Source: Pseudomonas sp. GM74 (lineage in GTDB: Bacteria > Pseudomonadota > Gammaproteobacteria > Pseudomonadales > Pseudomonadaceae). From it: a DNA stretch of 64,000 nt. The notes under the pieces are model-generated. The model saw only the letters and a list, made by a program, of their open reading frames with translations, was not told the origin of the DNA and ran no database searches. The number at the start of each line of letters is the position of its first letter. Position 1 is the stretch's first letter. The stretch lies in the NCBI RefSeq assembly GCF_000282455.1, contig NZ_AKJG01000037.1, positions 19,155 to 83,154 on the forward strand, in the 5' to 3' direction. Of this stretch, positions 35,847 to 45,635 are shown one piece after another. The position numbers and the translations under genes are program-made.

Positions 35847-38270
35847 TCAGAAGTCGACGGTCGCCGAAAGCAGGTAGGTTCGTGGAGTTGCGAGCGTCAA
35901 TCCAGGCTCGCTGTCATCCGAGGCCCCGGCCGAACTCCAGTAACGCTTGTCGGCCACGTTCTCGATATTGGCGCGCAGGGTGATGTTCTTTTCTTCAACC
36001 TTGAAGGCGTAGCGCGCGCCCACGTCGATACGCGTCCAGGCATCGATTTCCTTGTTATTGGACTGGTCCAGATACTGGGAGCTGGAATAGATGCCGCGGC
36101 TGGTGAGGGTCAGGCCTTGTACATTCGGCACGTCCCACTCGCCCCCCAGGCTGACGTTGTATTCCGGCGTGGCGGGCGCGCGGTTGCCGTCAAAGGTGCC
36201 GTTGGTGGTGTCGGTCAACTCGCTGTCGATGTACATGACGCCGCCGAGCAGGCGGAAACCTTTGAGCGGCTCACCGAACACACTGACTTCCACACCCTTG
36301 TTTTCGCGTTTGCCGTTCGGGCCGAAAACCCGCGTCGTGGCGTTGGTTTCATAGGCCGGCTGCTTGATCCGGAACACCGCAGTGGTAATGGCGAACGCAC
36401 CCGCATCATATTTGGCACCGACCTCGACCTGCCGACTGATGAACGGCGGGAAGATCTCGTCCTCGTTCACCGAGGTCGACGGGGCGATCTTGCCCTGGCT
36501 CAGGCCTTCCATGTAGTTGGCATACAACGAGAGCTTGTCGGTGGCCTTGAACAGGATGCCTCCCGAGGGCGAAACCTTTTCTTCATCGTAGCCCGTGTCG
36601 CCTTTGACATTATCCGTCCAGTCGTCAACCTGCACTCGCTGCCAGCGGGCACCGAGGGTCAACAGCACCCGGTCATCGAGCAAGCCCAATGTGTCGGACA
36701 ACGCCACGCTGCTGGAACGGTTCTCGGTATACACCTGCGAATCGAGTCGCGTGGGCGTAACGGGTGTAGGTGTTTCCACCGGGTTGTAGATGTTGCTCGG
36801 GGCGGCGGCATAACGGGCGCCACCGTTTTCGAAGTCCATGTAGAAGTAGCTGGCAGCCAGGTTGATTTCATGACTCACCGGACCGGTATGGAACCAGTTG
36901 CGTACCCCGGCGTTGGCTGTCCGGACATTTTCGTCACGGGTGAAGTCACGTGGCTGAACGCTGAAATCGCCCGCGTTGTTGGTGACCGCTACGGCGTGCC
37001 GAAGGAAGTCGTGATTACTTTTACGCGCACCCGCACCGGCGTACACCATGACGGAATCGCTGACATCGTACTCGCCGGTCACCGTACCGAAGGTGTCCTT
37101 GGTCCGCGCCTTGCTCCACGGCTGTGCATAGTTGTGGCGAACATCGCTGGCGTGCGGAACCTGAGCTTTGGCGCCGACCTGCACACGCTCCTGCGGGGCG
37201 TCGGTGTCACGCTCGTTATGTCCGACGTCCGTCGAGAGCCGCAGGCGTTCACCGCGAAAATCCAGGCCCAGCACCGCCATCTCGCGGTCAACACTCTGGT
37301 GATCCCATTCGGTGTCGCCGGACTGCTTCACGCCGTTGAAACGAACACCGAACATGTCCCCCTCACCAAAGCGCCGACCGATATCTACCGCACCGCCAAC
37401 CTGGCTGTCGGAAGCGTAGTTGCCGGTAAACGAAGTAACGGGCACGTCCGTGGCGCGCTTGGGCACCACGTTGATCCCGCCGCCCACGCTGCCCCGCGGC
37501 GAGATGCCATTGATGAGCTGACTCGGGCCTTTGAGGATGTCGACGCGATCGGCCATTTCCATGTCGATGGTGTACGTCGGCAGAATGCCGTAGAGACCGT
37601 TGTAGGAGACATCACTGTTGAACAGGCTCATTCCGCGAATGGTGAACTGCTCATACCGTCCACCCGCCGGGTTGGTGGCGCGAACCGAGGGATCGCTGGC
37701 AACGAGGTCGCCCAAGGTACGAGCCTGCAGGTTTTTCACCAACTCACTGGTGTAGGTGGTCTCGCTGAACGGCGTCTCCATGAAGTCTTTCGAGCCCAGC
37801 AAGCCTTGCGACCCACGGCGTGCGACCTGCCCGCCGGCATACGGATCACCGTGCGCCGTGTCCGCCGTCGCGTAAATAGAGGTAGCGCCCAATTGCAGGG
37901 TGCTGCCTGTTGGCGCCGGGGTCAGCATGTACGCCTGTTCGCCGACCGGTTGCAGTTGCAGACCGGAACCCTGTAGCAGTTGAGCAAAGCCCTCTTCCAC
38001 CGCGAAGTCGCCGGAAAGGCCAGGGCTGGTGCGCCCACTCACCAGTGCCGGGTCCACGGACAGATTGACTCCGGCCAACCCGGCGAAACGGGTCAGCGCC
38101 GCGCCGAGGCTACCGGCTGGCACCTGATAGCTGCGCCGTGGCGCGTCTGCGGCCCAACCGGCAGCGATGAACAACGGACAGGCACTCAGGCTCAACAACA
38201 GACTCAAGTGCATCAACGGGCGCAACCGGGATGGAGCCAGACGCGTACTGCAAGGCATCACTACAGGCAT
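35847..38270 (-). CDS. TonB-dependent siderophore receptor with STN signalling domain
   Basis: After a signal peptide ending GWAA (about residue 42), residues about 47-125 form a secretin/TonB N-terminal (STN) domain (YQVPAGSLGAALTRFAGLAGVNLSVDPALVSG), used to signal to FecR-type anti-sigma factors. A plug domain (LGDLVASDPSVRATNPAGGRYEQFTIRGM) and a C-terminal 22-strand barrel ending in SATVDF follow. It imports a ferric siderophore across the outer membrane. The start at 38270 follows an AGAGA ribosome binding site. The 807-residue length is typical for transducing receptors. The siderophore is unidentified. Confidence 0.92.
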   Translation of the reverse strand: MPVVMPCSTRLAPSRLRPLMHLSLLLSLSACPLFIAAGWAADAPRRSYQVPAGSLGAALTRFAGLAGVNLSVDPALVSGRTSPGLSGDFAVEEGFAQLLQGSGLQLQPVGEQAYMLTPAPTGSTLQLGATSIYATADTAHGDPYAGGQVARRGSQGLLGSKDFMETPFSETTYTSELVKNLQARTLGDLVASDPSVRATNPAGGRYEQFTIRGMSLFNSDVSYNGLYGILPTYTIDMEMADRVDILKGPSQLINGISPRGSVGGGINVVPKRATDVPVTSFTGNYASDSQVGGAVDIGRRFGEGDMFGVRFNGVKQSGDTEWDHQSVDREMAVLGLDFRGERLRLSTDVGHNERDTDAPQERVQVGAKAQVPHASDVRHNYAQPWSKARTKDTFGTVTGEYDVSDSVMVYAGAGARKSNHDFLRHAVAVTNNAGDFSVQPRDFTRDENVRTANAGVRNWFHTGPVSHEINLAASYFYMDFENGGARYAAAPSNIYNPVETPTPVTPTRLDSQVYTENRSSSVALSDTLGLLDDRVLLTLGARWQRVQVDDWTDNVKGDTGYDEEKVSPSGGILFKATDKLSLYANYMEGLSQGKIAPSTSVNEDEIFPPFISRQVEVGAKYDAGAFAITTAVFRIKQPAYETNATTRVFGPNGKRENKGVEVSVFGEPLKGFRLLGGVMYIDSELTDTTNGTFDGNRAPATPEYNVSLGGEWDVPNVQGLTLTSRGIYSSSQYLDQSNNKEIDAWTRIDVGARYAFKVEEKNITLRANIENVADKRYWSSAGASDDSEPGLTLATPRTYLLSATVDF

Positions 38271-38337
38271 TGAGAATCTCTCTGATTTCGTTTCACTTGC
38301 CTTGAATGACAAGCGCCGCGAAAAAAGGGGACACGCG

Positions 38338-39288
38338 TTAAACACTATTTTTGCGCGGCACCAGCGTTACCCAATAACGCGTACGCGAATGCACCTCCAG
38401 CGGCAGGCTGACCGCCAGAAGCGCGAGGATGCGATCGGTGTCTTCCAGGCGAAAACTGCCGGTGATGCGCAGTGATTCCAACTCTGGCTCCCAACGCAAC
38501 ACGCCAGGACGATAGGTGCTGAGTTCACGCAGGAAGTCCCCCAAGGGTTGGTTCTGCGCCATCAGCACTCCGTCACGCCAGCCAGGGGCCAGCACGTCGA
38601 ACGGCTCCACAGCGCCAGCACCCGCCGCTTGAAGGCTGACTTGCTGGCCGCCGCGCAACGAAAAGACCGGCCCGTGCAGAGGCTGCAACTGCACTGTGCC
38701 TCGAAGCACTGACACCTTGCAGCCCGACTGCCCCTGACGCACACACACTTCGCTCTGACTGACGGTCACTTGCCCGAAGCGCGTGAGGATCGTCAGCGGC
38801 GAAGTCCCGGGCACGTTCAGTGCGATTTCGCCTTCCACCAGTGTCAGGTGCCGGTTCTTCAGATCGATATCGACGGCACTGGCCGTGTTCAGTTGCACAG
38901 AGCTGCCATCGGCCAACCGGACTTTTTTGCTTTCCCCGGTGGCGGTGCGCAGGTCGGCCCCCCAGGTATCCAGAGGCAACTGCCGACTGATCAACCAGGC
39001 GGTCGGCAGCAACGCCACCGCACCGACGGCGCGTTTGAGCACCGTGCGTCGACTCGCTTGCGGCCGGTCCAGACTGGCCATGGCCAGGCCCGATGGCAGG
39101 TCGGCAAAGCGTTGACGCAAGCGTTGCGCTTTCTGCCAGGCCTGCTCATGGCTGGAATGGCTGTCGCGCCAGCTCTGCAACTGCTCCCGGTCCTGCTCAT
39201 TGGCGCAGCCGGATTCCATGAGGGCCAGCCACTGCGCGGCGGCCCGCACGACTTGTCGGGCCTGGGCCGAAGGTGGCGAACCGTTCAC
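38338..39288 (-). CDS. fecR: FecR-type anti-sigma factor
   Basis: The 316-residue inner-membrane protein has an N-terminal cytoplasmic anti-sigma part (AAQWLALMESGCANEQDREQLQSWRDS), one membrane segment after RRTVLKRAVGAVALLPTAWLI, and a periplasmic FecR domain (RTATGESKKVRLADGSSVQLNTASAVDI, LVEGEIALNVP). It would relay the receptor STN signal to the adjacent sigma factor. The GTG start overlaps the sigma-factor stop (GTGA) and lies after GGTGGA, so translation is coupled. Confidence 0.9.
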   Translation of the reverse strand: MNGSPPSAQARQVVRAAAQWLALMESGCANEQDREQLQSWRDSHSSHEQAWQKAQRLRQRFADLPSGLAMASLDRPQASRRTVLKRAVGAVALLPTAWLISRQLPLDTWGADLRTATGESKKVRLADGSSVQLNTASAVDIDLKNRHLTLVEGEIALNVPGTSPLTILTRFGQVTVSQSEVCVRQGQSGCKVSVLRGTVQLQPLHGPVFSLRGGQQVSLQAAGAGAVEPFDVLAPGWRDGVLMAQNQPLGDFLRELSTYRPGVLRWEPELESLRITGSFRLEDTDRILALLAVSLPLEVHSRTRYWVTLVPRKNSV

Positions 39289-39794
39289 ATGTCCACCAGC
39301 AGGCAATGTTCGTAGGCTTGAGCCATGTAGCGCTTGATCGTGCGTTCCGAGACTTGCAGGCGCTCGGCAATCTCCTGGTAGCCCAGGCCTTCGAGCTGAC
39401 TCCAGAGAAACGCCCGCCGTACCGGCCTGGGCAATCCATCGAGCAATTCGTCCAGGGCCTGCAGGGTTTCCAGCAGGATCCAGCGTTGCTCCGGGGACGG
39501 CACACAGTCCTCGGGCAGCAACGCCAATGCATCGAGATAGGCTTGCTCCAGGCTGCGGCGCTTGTAGAAGTTGCTCAGCAGTCGTTTGCCGACGGTCGCC
39601 AGGTAGGCGCGAGGCTCTTGCAAGTCGGCGATGCGCTGTGAGCTGGCAAGTACACGAACGAAGGTATCCTGGCTCAGGTCCGCGGCATCGCTGCCATTGC
39701 TCATGCGTCGTCTCAACCAGCCTTCGAGCCAGCCCCGATGGTCGCGGTACAGGTCGTGGAAGGCTTGCTCCGGCGGCATCACGGCATCACTCAT
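39285..39794 (-). CDS. fecI: FecI-type ECF sigma factor
   Basis: The 169-residue sigma factor has region 2 (FHDLYRDHRGWLEGWLRRRMSNGSDAADLSQDTFVRVL) and region 4 with its helix-turn-helix (LPRPVRRAFLWSQLEGLGYQEIAERLQVSERTIKRYMAQAYEHC), the pattern of iron-starvation sigma factors. It should direct transcription of the receptor gene when the siderophore is sensed outside. A Fur-box-like sequence lies 32 bp before its start, so low iron would switch it on. Confidence 0.92.
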   Translation of the reverse strand: MSDAVMPPEQAFHDLYRDHRGWLEGWLRRRMSNGSDAADLSQDTFVRVLASSQRIADLQEPRAYLATVGKRLLSNFYKRRSLEQAYLDALALLPEDCVPSPEQRWILLETLQALDELLDGLPRPVRRAFLWSQLEGLGYQEIAERLQVSERTIKRYMAQAYEHCLLVDM

Positions 39795-39825
39795 CTGAAG
39801 GAACCCTGGGCGAAGAAAAAATTTA

Positions 39826-39845
39826 AATGCGACTCATTCTAATTA
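39826..39845. promoter_or_regulatory. Fur-box-like sequence upstream of fecI
   Basis: AATGCGACTCATTCTAATTA (minus strand TAATTAGAATGAGTCGCATT) resembles the GATAATGATAATCATTATC Fur consensus with several mismatches, and lies in an AT-rich promoter position before the sigma-factor gene. Confidence 0.55.
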
Positions 39846-40062
39846 GTGTTGTGAGGGCAAACCAAGCCCTTTGTGCGAATTGCACCCGGTAAATGCTTGA
39901 ATTATTTAATGACAGACAGGCATTTCGGCCGCGCAGGCGCCGGTTTAACAAGTCTGCGGGTTATTGAGGGGGATTTTCGAGAGTCATCGGGCATCCGCGC
40001 CAGGCCGGCAGATGCGAAACCCTGAGGGTCGCGAGGCAGGAGAAAAAGCCAAATTTCAGACA
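39846..40062. other. Intergenic region between fecI and the tRNA operon
   Basis: I see no gene here. The only open frame (39902-40138, minus) covers the tRNA terminator and lacks a ribosome binding site. Confidence 0.6.
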
Positions 40063-40092
40063 CAAAAAACCCCGGTCTTTCGACCAGGGTCT
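40063..40092 (-). terminator. Terminator of the tRNA operon
   Basis: On the minus strand ACCCTGGTC pairs with GACCGGGGT around a GAAA loop (one wobble), followed by TTTTTT. Confidence 0.8.
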
Positions 40093-40165
40093 TTGCTATC
40101 GACTCGAAGTAAACCTGCGGTTTTCTTCGTAGCTCCAAGGCGTTCAGTGGGCCTCGGGGCAGATA

Positions 40166-40242
40166 TGGCGCAGCGGACGGGACTCGAACCCGCGACCCCC
40201 GGCGTGACAGGCCGGTATTCTAACCGACTGAACTACCGCTGC
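40166..40242 (-). tRNA. tRNA-Asp (anticodon GTC)
   Basis: The 77-base sequence has a standard cloverleaf with anticodon GTC in CCTGTCAC, TTCGAGTCC T-arm and encoded CCA (40168-40166). It is identical to the copy at 40336-40412. Confidence 0.96.
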
Positions 40243-40335
40243 GTATCGCTTTGAGCAGATGCTCAAGTAACTCGTCTGATTGAAAACTCAGTAGCTTTTC
40301 AATCTCGAATCAGAGCATGCCTGATTCGGAAAATA

Positions 40336-40412
40336 TGGCGCAGCGGACGGGACTCGAACCCGCGACCCCCGGCGTGACAGGCCGGTATTCTAACCGACTG
40401 AACTACCGCTGC
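40336..40412 (-). tRNA. tRNA-Asp (anticodon GTC), second copy
   Basis: This repeats the 40166-40242 tRNA exactly, 93 bases upstream in the direction of transcription. Flanks match only for a few bases (ATATGG on the 3' side), so the duplication is old or the identity is maintained by gene conversion. Confidence 0.96.
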
Positions 40413-40465
40413 GCGTCGGTGGAGGCATTTCAGCCTACCTCTTGCTTTCGCAAGTACCTCGGGAG

Positions 40466-40541
40466 TGGTGGGTGATGACGGGATCGAACCGCCGACATTC
40501 TGCTTGTAAGGCAGACGCTCTCCCAGCTGAGCTAATCACCC
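40466..40541 (-). tRNA. tRNA-Val (anticodon TAC)
   Basis: The 76-base cloverleaf has anticodon TAC in CCTTACAA, TTCGATCCC T-arm and encoded CCA (40468-40466). It is the first gene of the Val-Asp-Asp tRNA transcript. Confidence 0.96.
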
Positions 40542-40629
40542 GTTTGCATCTCCGAGGCCGCGAAATTTACGCAGGTAGCGAACCTAAGTCAATAGCAGGA
40601 TTGAAGTTTTTTTCAAAAACAGCTTTTAG

Positions 40630-40714
40630 CAGCAAGCTTCGAGCTGCAAGTAAAAGCAAGCACGCATATAGCAGGCACACCACCGTCACGCTTTAACTTG
40701 CAGCTTGAAGCTGC
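40630..40714. repeat. Imperfect inverted repeat
   Basis: AGCTTCGAGCTGCAAGT (ending 40651) is the near-inverse of ACTTGCAGCTTGAAGCTGC (40696-40714). Such GCTGCAAG palindromes occur between Pseudomonas genes. It lies just beyond the 3' end of the SDR gene. Confidence 0.6.
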
Positions 40715-40717
40715 CTT

Positions 40718-41494
40718 TCACTGCTCATAGATCATCTTCTTGGTCATGCCGCCATCGACCACGAATTCCTGGCCGGTGACAAACCCGGCGTTTCTCGACA
40801 GCAGCCAGGCCACCATCGCCGCGACATCCTCGACCGTCCCCACCCTGCCCGCTGGATGCTGGGCATGATCGGCTTCGGTCAAGGGTTCGGCACGCCGCAC
40901 CGAGGGGTCGCGCGCATCGATCCAGCCAGGGCTGACGGCATTGACCCGGATCTCCGGACCAAGGCTGATGGCCAACGCATGGGTCAGAGCCAACAAACCG
41001 CCCTTGCTCGCCGCATAGGCCTCTGTGTCGGGTTCCGACTGCCCTGCGCGGGTCGAGGCCAGATTGACGATGGCACCGCTGTGAGCGCGCAGGTACGGCG
41101 CACAGTGCTTGGCCAGCAGCATCGGCCCACTGAGGTTCACCGCCAACACCCGATTCCAGTGAGCCAGATCGAGGCTTTCCAGGGTGATATTGTGCGGATC
41201 GGCAACCGCTGCGTTGCATACCAGCGCATCCAGGCGCCCGAACTGGCCGAGCACCTCGGCCACGCCCAGCGCGACCTGCCCTTCATTCGAGACATCCATG
41301 GCGATGAACCAGGCGTTGTCGCCCAGCACTTTCGCCACTTTCGAACCGCGCTCCCGGTCCAGGTCCGTCAGCACGACTTGCCAGCCTTCGCTGATCAGCC
41401 AGGCCGAGATCCCCAGGCCAATGCCCCGCGCAGCACCGGTCACCAGCGCTACGCGGCCATTCGAGCCGGTGGTCGGCGCAGACAACTCGATCAC
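40718..41494 (-). CDS. Short-chain dehydrogenase/reductase
   Basis: This classical 258-residue SDR has a [12 protein letters not shown] nucleotide loop (residue 20 region), NAAV, the Ser of NLASTRAG, and the catalytic [15 protein letters not shown] and DGGMTKKM complete the pattern. Its ATG overlaps the metZ stop (ATGA), so it is translated with metZ, at the end of the trpF-metZ gene series. The substrate is unknown. Confidence 0.88.
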   Translation of the reverse strand: MIELSAPTTGSNGRVALVTGAARGIGLGISAWLISEGWQVVLTDLDRERGSKVAKVLGDNAWFIAMDVSNEGQVALGVAEVLGQFGRLDALVCNAAVADPHNITLESLDLAHWNRVLAVNLSGPMLLAKHCAPYLRAHSGAIVNLASTRAGQSEPDTEAYAASKGGLLALTHALAISLGPEIRVNAVSPGWIDARDPSVRRAEPLTEADHAQHPAGRVGTVEDVAAMVAWLLSRNAGFVTGQEFVVDGGMTKKMIYEQ

Positions 41495-42702
41495 AACGCA
41501 GCCAGACCGCGCGCCAGATCGGCTTGCAGGTCCGCCACGTCTTCCAGGCCGACCGCAACACGGATCAGACTGTCACGAATGCCCGCCGCTTCACGCTCCT
41601 GTGGCGCCAGGCGACCATGGGACGTCGTGCTCGGATGGGTGATGGTGGTCTTGCTGTCGCCCAGGTTGGCGGTGATCGAAATCAGGCGCGTGGCGTCGAT
41701 AAAGCGCCAGGCACCCTCTTTGCCACCCTTGACCTCAAAACTGACCACAGCACCGAAACCCTTCTGCTGGCGCAGCGCCAGCTCGTGCTGCGGATGGCTC
41801 TTGAGGCCGGCGTAATGGACTTTCTCGATACCTTCCTGCTGCTCCAGCCACTCGGCCAGTTGCTGGGCGTTGGCGCAATGGGCCTTCATCCGCAGGTTGA
41901 GGGTTTCCAGGCCCTTGAGGAAGATCCAGGCATTGAACGGGCTCAGGGTCGGCCCGGCGGTACGCAGGAAGCCGACCACCTCTTTCATCTGCTCGCTGCG
42001 ACCGGCGACCACGCCACCCATGCAACGGCCCTGGCCGTCGATGAACTTGGTGGCCGAGTGCACGACGATGTCCGCGCCCATTTTCAGCGGCTGCTGCAAG
42101 GCCGGGGTGCAGAAGCAGTTGTCGACCACCAGCATCGCGCCTTTGGCGTGGGCGATTTTCGCCAGTTCGGCAATGTCGACCAACTCGGCCAGCGGGTTGG
42201 ACGGCGACTCGACGAACAGCAGCCTGGTATTGGCCTTGATCGCCGCGTCCCAGCCGGACAGATCCGCCAGGGCAACGTAATCGACTTCGATGCCGAAACG
42301 CTTGAAGTACTTTTCGAACAGGCTGATGGTCGAGCCAAATACGCTACGCGACACCAATACGTGATCGCCAGCACTGCACAGGCTCATCACCACGGCCATG
42401 ATCGCAGCCATGCCGGTGGCGGTGGCCACGGCTTGCTCGGCGCTTTCCAGAGCGGCGATACGCTCTTCGAAGGCGCGTACGGTCGGGTTGGTGTAGCGCG
42501 AGTAAACGTTACCCGGTACTTCCCCGGCAAAACGCGCGGCGGCGTCGGCAGCGGTGCGGAATACATAGCTGGAAGTGAAGAACATCGGATCACCGTGTTC
42601 GCCTTCCGGCGTACGGTGCTGACCGGCACGTACGGCCAGGGTATCGAACGCTACGCCTTCGAGGTCGCTGTCCAGCCGACCGGCATCCCAATCCTGACTC
42701 AT
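41491..42702 (-). CDS. metZ: O-succinylhomoserine sulfhydrylase
   Basis: This PLP enzyme makes homocysteine from O-succinylhomoserine and sulfide in methionine biosynthesis. The 403-residue sequence has the Cys/Met metabolism fold: [36 protein letters not shown] and the PLP-lysine motif [18 protein letters not shown]. The start at 42702 follows AAAGGAG. It is downstream of purF, separated by a terminator-like hairpin, an order known from Pseudomonas. Cystathionine-type paralogues are similar, but the neighbourhood supports metZ. Confidence 0.93.
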   Translation of the reverse strand: MSQDWDAGRLDSDLEGVAFDTLAVRAGQHRTPEGEHGDPMFFTSSYVFRTAADAAARFAGEVPGNVYSRYTNPTVRAFEERIAALESAEQAVATATGMAAIMAVVMSLCSAGDHVLVSRSVFGSTISLFEKYFKRFGIEVDYVALADLSGWDAAIKANTRLLFVESPSNPLAELVDIAELAKIAHAKGAMLVVDNCFCTPALQQPLKMGADIVVHSATKFIDGQGRCMGGVVAGRSEQMKEVVGFLRTAGPTLSPFNAWIFLKGLETLNLRMKAHCANAQQLAEWLEQQEGIEKVHYAGLKSHPQHELALRQQKGFGAVVSFEVKGGKEGAWRFIDATRLISITANLGDSKTTITHPSTTSHGRLAPQEREAAGIRDSLIRVAVGLEDVADLQADLARGLAAL

Positions 42703-42744
42703 GCTGTCACTCCTTTCCCTATTCTCGTCAATTAAAAGCCGGAT

Positions 42745-42770
42745 ACAAAACCGGCCCCTCAGGGCCGGTA
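42745..42770 (-). terminator. Terminator after purF
   Basis: On the minus strand ACCGGCCC pairs with GGGCCGGT around TGAG, followed by TTTTGT. It lies between purF and metZ and may attenuate readthrough. Confidence 0.7.
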
Positions 42771-42775
42771 GAAAC

Positions 42776-44281
42776 TCAGTTGTTGTACAGGTCGATGATC
42801 GCGCTGACTGCCTGCGTCTTGACCTTGGAGGCATCGTTGCGTGCCTGTTCGATCTTGTTCAGGTAAGCCTCGTCGACGTCGCCGGTGACGTACTGGCCAT
42901 CGAACACCGCGCAATCGAACTTGTCGATCTTGATCTTGCCGCCACCGACCGCTTCGATCAAGTCAGGCAGATCCTGATAGATCAGCCAGTCGGCGCCGAT
43001 CAGGTCAGCCACGTCCTGGGTCGAACGGTTGTGCGCGATCAGCTCGTGAGCGCTCGGCATGTCGATGCCGTAGACGTTCGGGTAGCGAACCGCTGGCGCC
43101 GCGGAGCAGAAGTAGACGTTCTTGGCGCCGGCTTCGCGGGCCATCTGGATGATCTGCTTGCAAGTGGTGCCGCGAACGATGGAGTCATCCACCAGCATCA
43201 CGTTCTTGCCGCGGAATTCCAGTTCGATGGCGTTGAGCTTCTGGCGTACGGATTTTTTCCGCGCGGCCTGGCCCGGCATGATGAAGGTCCGGCCGATGTA
43301 GCGGTTCTTCACGAAGCCTTCGCGGAACTTCACGCCCAGGTGGTTCGCCAGCTCCAGCGCGGCGGTGCGGCTGGTGTCCGGAATCGGGATGACCACGTCG
43401 ATGTCGTGGTCCGGACGCTCGCGCAGGATCTTCTCGGCCAGTTTCTCACCCATGCGCAGCCGGGCCTTGTAGACCGACACGCCGTCGATGATCGAATCCG
43501 GACGCGCCAGGTAGACGTGTTCGAAGATGCACGGGGTCAGGGACGGGTTGGTCGCGCACTGACGGGTGTACAGCTTGCCCTCTTCAGTGATGTAGACCGC
43601 TTCGCCCGGTGCCAGGTCGCGAATCAGGGTGAAGCCCAGCACGTCCAGGGAAACGCTTTCCGAGGCGATCATGTACTCGACGCCTTCGTCGGTGTGACGC
43701 TGGCCGAAAACGATCGGGCGGATGCCGTGCGGGTCGCGAAAGCCCACGATGCCGTAGCCGGTGATCATCGCCACGACGGCATAACCACCGACGCAACGGT
43801 TGTGCACGTCGGTGACGGCGGCAAACACGTCTTCTTCGGTCGGCTGCAACTTGCCGCGCTGGGCCAGTTCGTGCGCGAACACGTTGAGCAGCACTTCCGA
43901 ATCGGAACTGGTATTGACGTGGCGCAGGTCAGATTCGTAAATCTCCTTGGCCAGTTGTTCAACGTTGGTCAGGTTACCGTTGTGCGCCAGGGTGATGCCG
44001 TAAGGCGAGTTGACGTAAAACGGTTGAGCTTCAGCCGACGTCGAGCTGCCCGCGGTCGGATAACGCACATGGCCAATGCCCATGTGGCCGACCAGGCGCT
44101 GCATGTGACGCTGCTGGAACACGTCACGCACCAGGCCGTTATCCTTGCGCAGGAACAACCGGCCATCATGGCTGGTCACGATACCGGCAGCGTCCTGGCC
44201 GCGGTGCTGGAGCACGGTTAGCGCGTCATACAGCGCCTGATTGACGTTCGACTTACCGACGATACCGACGATGCCACACAT
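42776..44281 (-). CDS. purF: Amidophosphoribosyltransferase
   Basis: PurF catalyses the first step of purine synthesis, making phosphoribosylamine from PRPP and glutamine. The start at 44281 gives MCGIVGIVG, exposing the catalytic Cys2 after Met removal; the longer frame starting nine bases earlier would mask it. The N-terminal glutaminase part has GHVRYPTAG and [14 protein letters not shown], and the PRPP site is [13 protein letters not shown]. The 501-residue length is normal. It follows cvpA by 41 bases, the classical cvpA-purF pair. Confidence 0.97.
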   Translation of the reverse strand: MCGIVGIVGKSNVNQALYDALTVLQHRGQDAAGIVTSHDGRLFLRKDNGLVRDVFQQRHMQRLVGHMGIGHVRYPTAGSSTSAEAQPFYVNSPYGITLAHNGNLTNVEQLAKEIYESDLRHVNTSSDSEVLLNVFAHELAQRGKLQPTEEDVFAAVTDVHNRCVGGYAVVAMITGYGIVGFRDPHGIRPIVFGQRHTDEGVEYMIASESVSLDVLGFTLIRDLAPGEAVYITEEGKLYTRQCATNPSLTPCIFEHVYLARPDSIIDGVSVYKARLRMGEKLAEKILRERPDHDIDVVIPIPDTSRTAALELANHLGVKFREGFVKNRYIGRTFIMPGQAARKKSVRQKLNAIELEFRGKNVMLVDDSIVRGTTCKQIIQMAREAGAKNVYFCSAAPAVRYPNVYGIDMPSAHELIAHNRSTQDVADLIGADWLIYQDLPDLIEAVGGGKIKIDKFDCAVFDGQYVTGDVDEAYLNKIEQARNDASKVKTQAVSAIIDLYNN

Positions 44282-44322
44282 GCGACGCAACCCCTACTTA
44301 ATGGATCTGAACTGAGCACTAC

Positions 44323-44883
44323 TCACTGAGGCGTTTTGGCCATCGGCAAGAGTTGCTCCTTGAACGGAATATCAGCGGGTACGCTGATTCCGCTGGCAAG
44401 CCACTGACTGCTCCACCCGAGAATCAGGTTTTTGGACCAGTCGGCGACCAATAGAAATTTTGGCACGAGCTGTGACTCTTTCCACCACCCGTCCTGCTGT
44501 ACCGGCCCCAGGCTCAACAGCCCGACGGCGATGACCACCAGCAACCCGCCACGGGCGGCGCCAAAGGCCATGCCGAGGAATCGGTCGGTCCCGGAGAGCC
44601 CGGTGACGCGAACCAGTTCGCCGATAAGATAATTGATCATTGCGCCTACGATTAAAGTGGCGACAAACATGATGGCACAGCCCGTGATTATACGTGCCGA
44701 TGGCGTTTGAATGTACCCGCCGAGGTACTCGGACAGTGAGCCACCGAACATCCAGGCTACGACTCCTGCGATGATCCAGGTCAGCAGCGACAGTGCTTCT
44801 TTGACGAAGCCGCGGCTCAGACTGATCAATGCGGAGATGGCGACGATTGCTACGATCGCCCAGTCAACCCAGGTAAATGGCAC
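44323..44883 (-). CDS. cvpA: CvpA family membrane protein
   Basis: The 186-residue inner-membrane protein has four hydrophobic segments and the CvpA opening WVDWAIVAIVAISALISLSRGFVKEALSLL. CvpA was named for colicin V production and links to envelope homeostasis; its molecular role is not settled. It lies between the SPOR protein gene and purF. Confidence 0.93.
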   Translation of the reverse strand: MPFTWVDWAIVAIVAISALISLSRGFVKEALSLLTWIIAGVVAWMFGGSLSEYLGGYIQTPSARIITGCAIMFVATLIVGAMINYLIGELVRVTGLSGTDRFLGMAFGAARGGLLVVIAVGLLSLGPVQQDGWWKESQLVPKFLLVADWSKNLILGWSSQWLASGISVPADIPFKEQLLPMAKTPQ

Positions 44884-44981
44884 AGTGCAGCCTACAGACG
44901 GATAAGGCGGCGCATTTTAGCAGAGCCCATGCTTATCGGTAAGCTGCGATTGTCAGTGCATTTCATATCGAGGCGATAGTT

Positions 44982-45635
44982 TTAGCCACGTTCCGGCTGA
45001 AAGCGCACCACAAACCCCTTGAGGTTCTGCTGGCGGTTCAACAAATCCCGCAGCCGGTCGGCTTCGGCACGCTCGATCAGCGGCCCGACAAACACCCGGT
45101 TTTTGCCATCGGCAGTACGGATGTAGGCGTTGTAACCCTGGCTGCGCAGGGTTTTCTGAAGCTTTTCCGCGCTTTCACGGCTCGACAGGCTGGCCAGTTG
45201 CACCGACCAGCTGACGGACAAACCATTGGCATCGACACGGCTTTGCGTGGTGTCCGGTTTGCCCGGTGCCGCGGTGATCGGCTGGGCAGGCGCCGTTGCA
45301 GGCTTGGCCGCCAAAGCCGGGACCGGCGCCGGTGCAGGCGGCTTGGCTGCTGGCGCTGGAGCCACCGGAACAGCCGGCACTGCCGATTCCTGCTGGGCGA
45401 TTTCGTCATCGCTCGGCACGGGCTCCTGAGGCAAGGCTTGCGGCTCGGGCACCACCACGGGCTCGACCTGCACCTGGGGCAACGCTGGCGCCTGCGGAGC
45501 CGCGGGCGCTTCGACCGCCACCTGGCGCTGTTCGTCCTGGCGGGAAAACAGCATCGGCAGAAAAATCACCGCCAGCGCGACCAACACCAGGGCGCCAACC
45601 ATACGCTGTTTGTATGCCTTATCCAGCAATGCCAT
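44982..45635 (-). CDS. dedD: SPOR-domain protein DedD
   Basis: The 217-residue protein starts [30 protein letters not shown], giving a short cytoplasmic tail and one membrane segment. A long Pro/Ala-rich linker follows (about 60-130). The C-terminal SPOR domain (SWSVQLASLSSRESAEKLQKTLRSQGYNAYI, RVFVGPLIERAEADRLRDLL) binds septal peptidoglycan. It is a cell-division accessory protein. Its start overlaps the folC 3' end by 17 bases. Confidence 0.9.
   Translation of the reverse strand: MALLDKAYKQRMVGALVLVALAVIFLPMLFSRQDEQRQVAVEAPAAPQAPALPQVQVEPVVVPEPQALPQEPVPSDDEIAQQESAVPAVPVAPAPAAKPPAPAPVPALAAKPATAPAQPITAAPGKPDTTQSRVDANGLSVSWSVQLASLSSRESAEKLQKTLRSQGYNAYIRTADGKNRVFVGPLIERAEADRLRDLLNRQQNLKGFVVRFQPERG

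Noticed and set aside
36117..37976. 619-codon plus-strand frame
   Set aside because: It is a shadow of the TonB receptor gene, with no ribosome binding site or family pattern.
39902..40138. 78-codon minus-strand frame near the tRNA genes
   Set aside because: It overlaps the tRNA operon terminator and has no ribosome binding site.
40166..40412. Repeated sequence that could suggest a CRISPR or tandem array
   Set aside because: The repeats are two identical tRNA-Asp genes with cloverleaf structure and encoded CCA ends.
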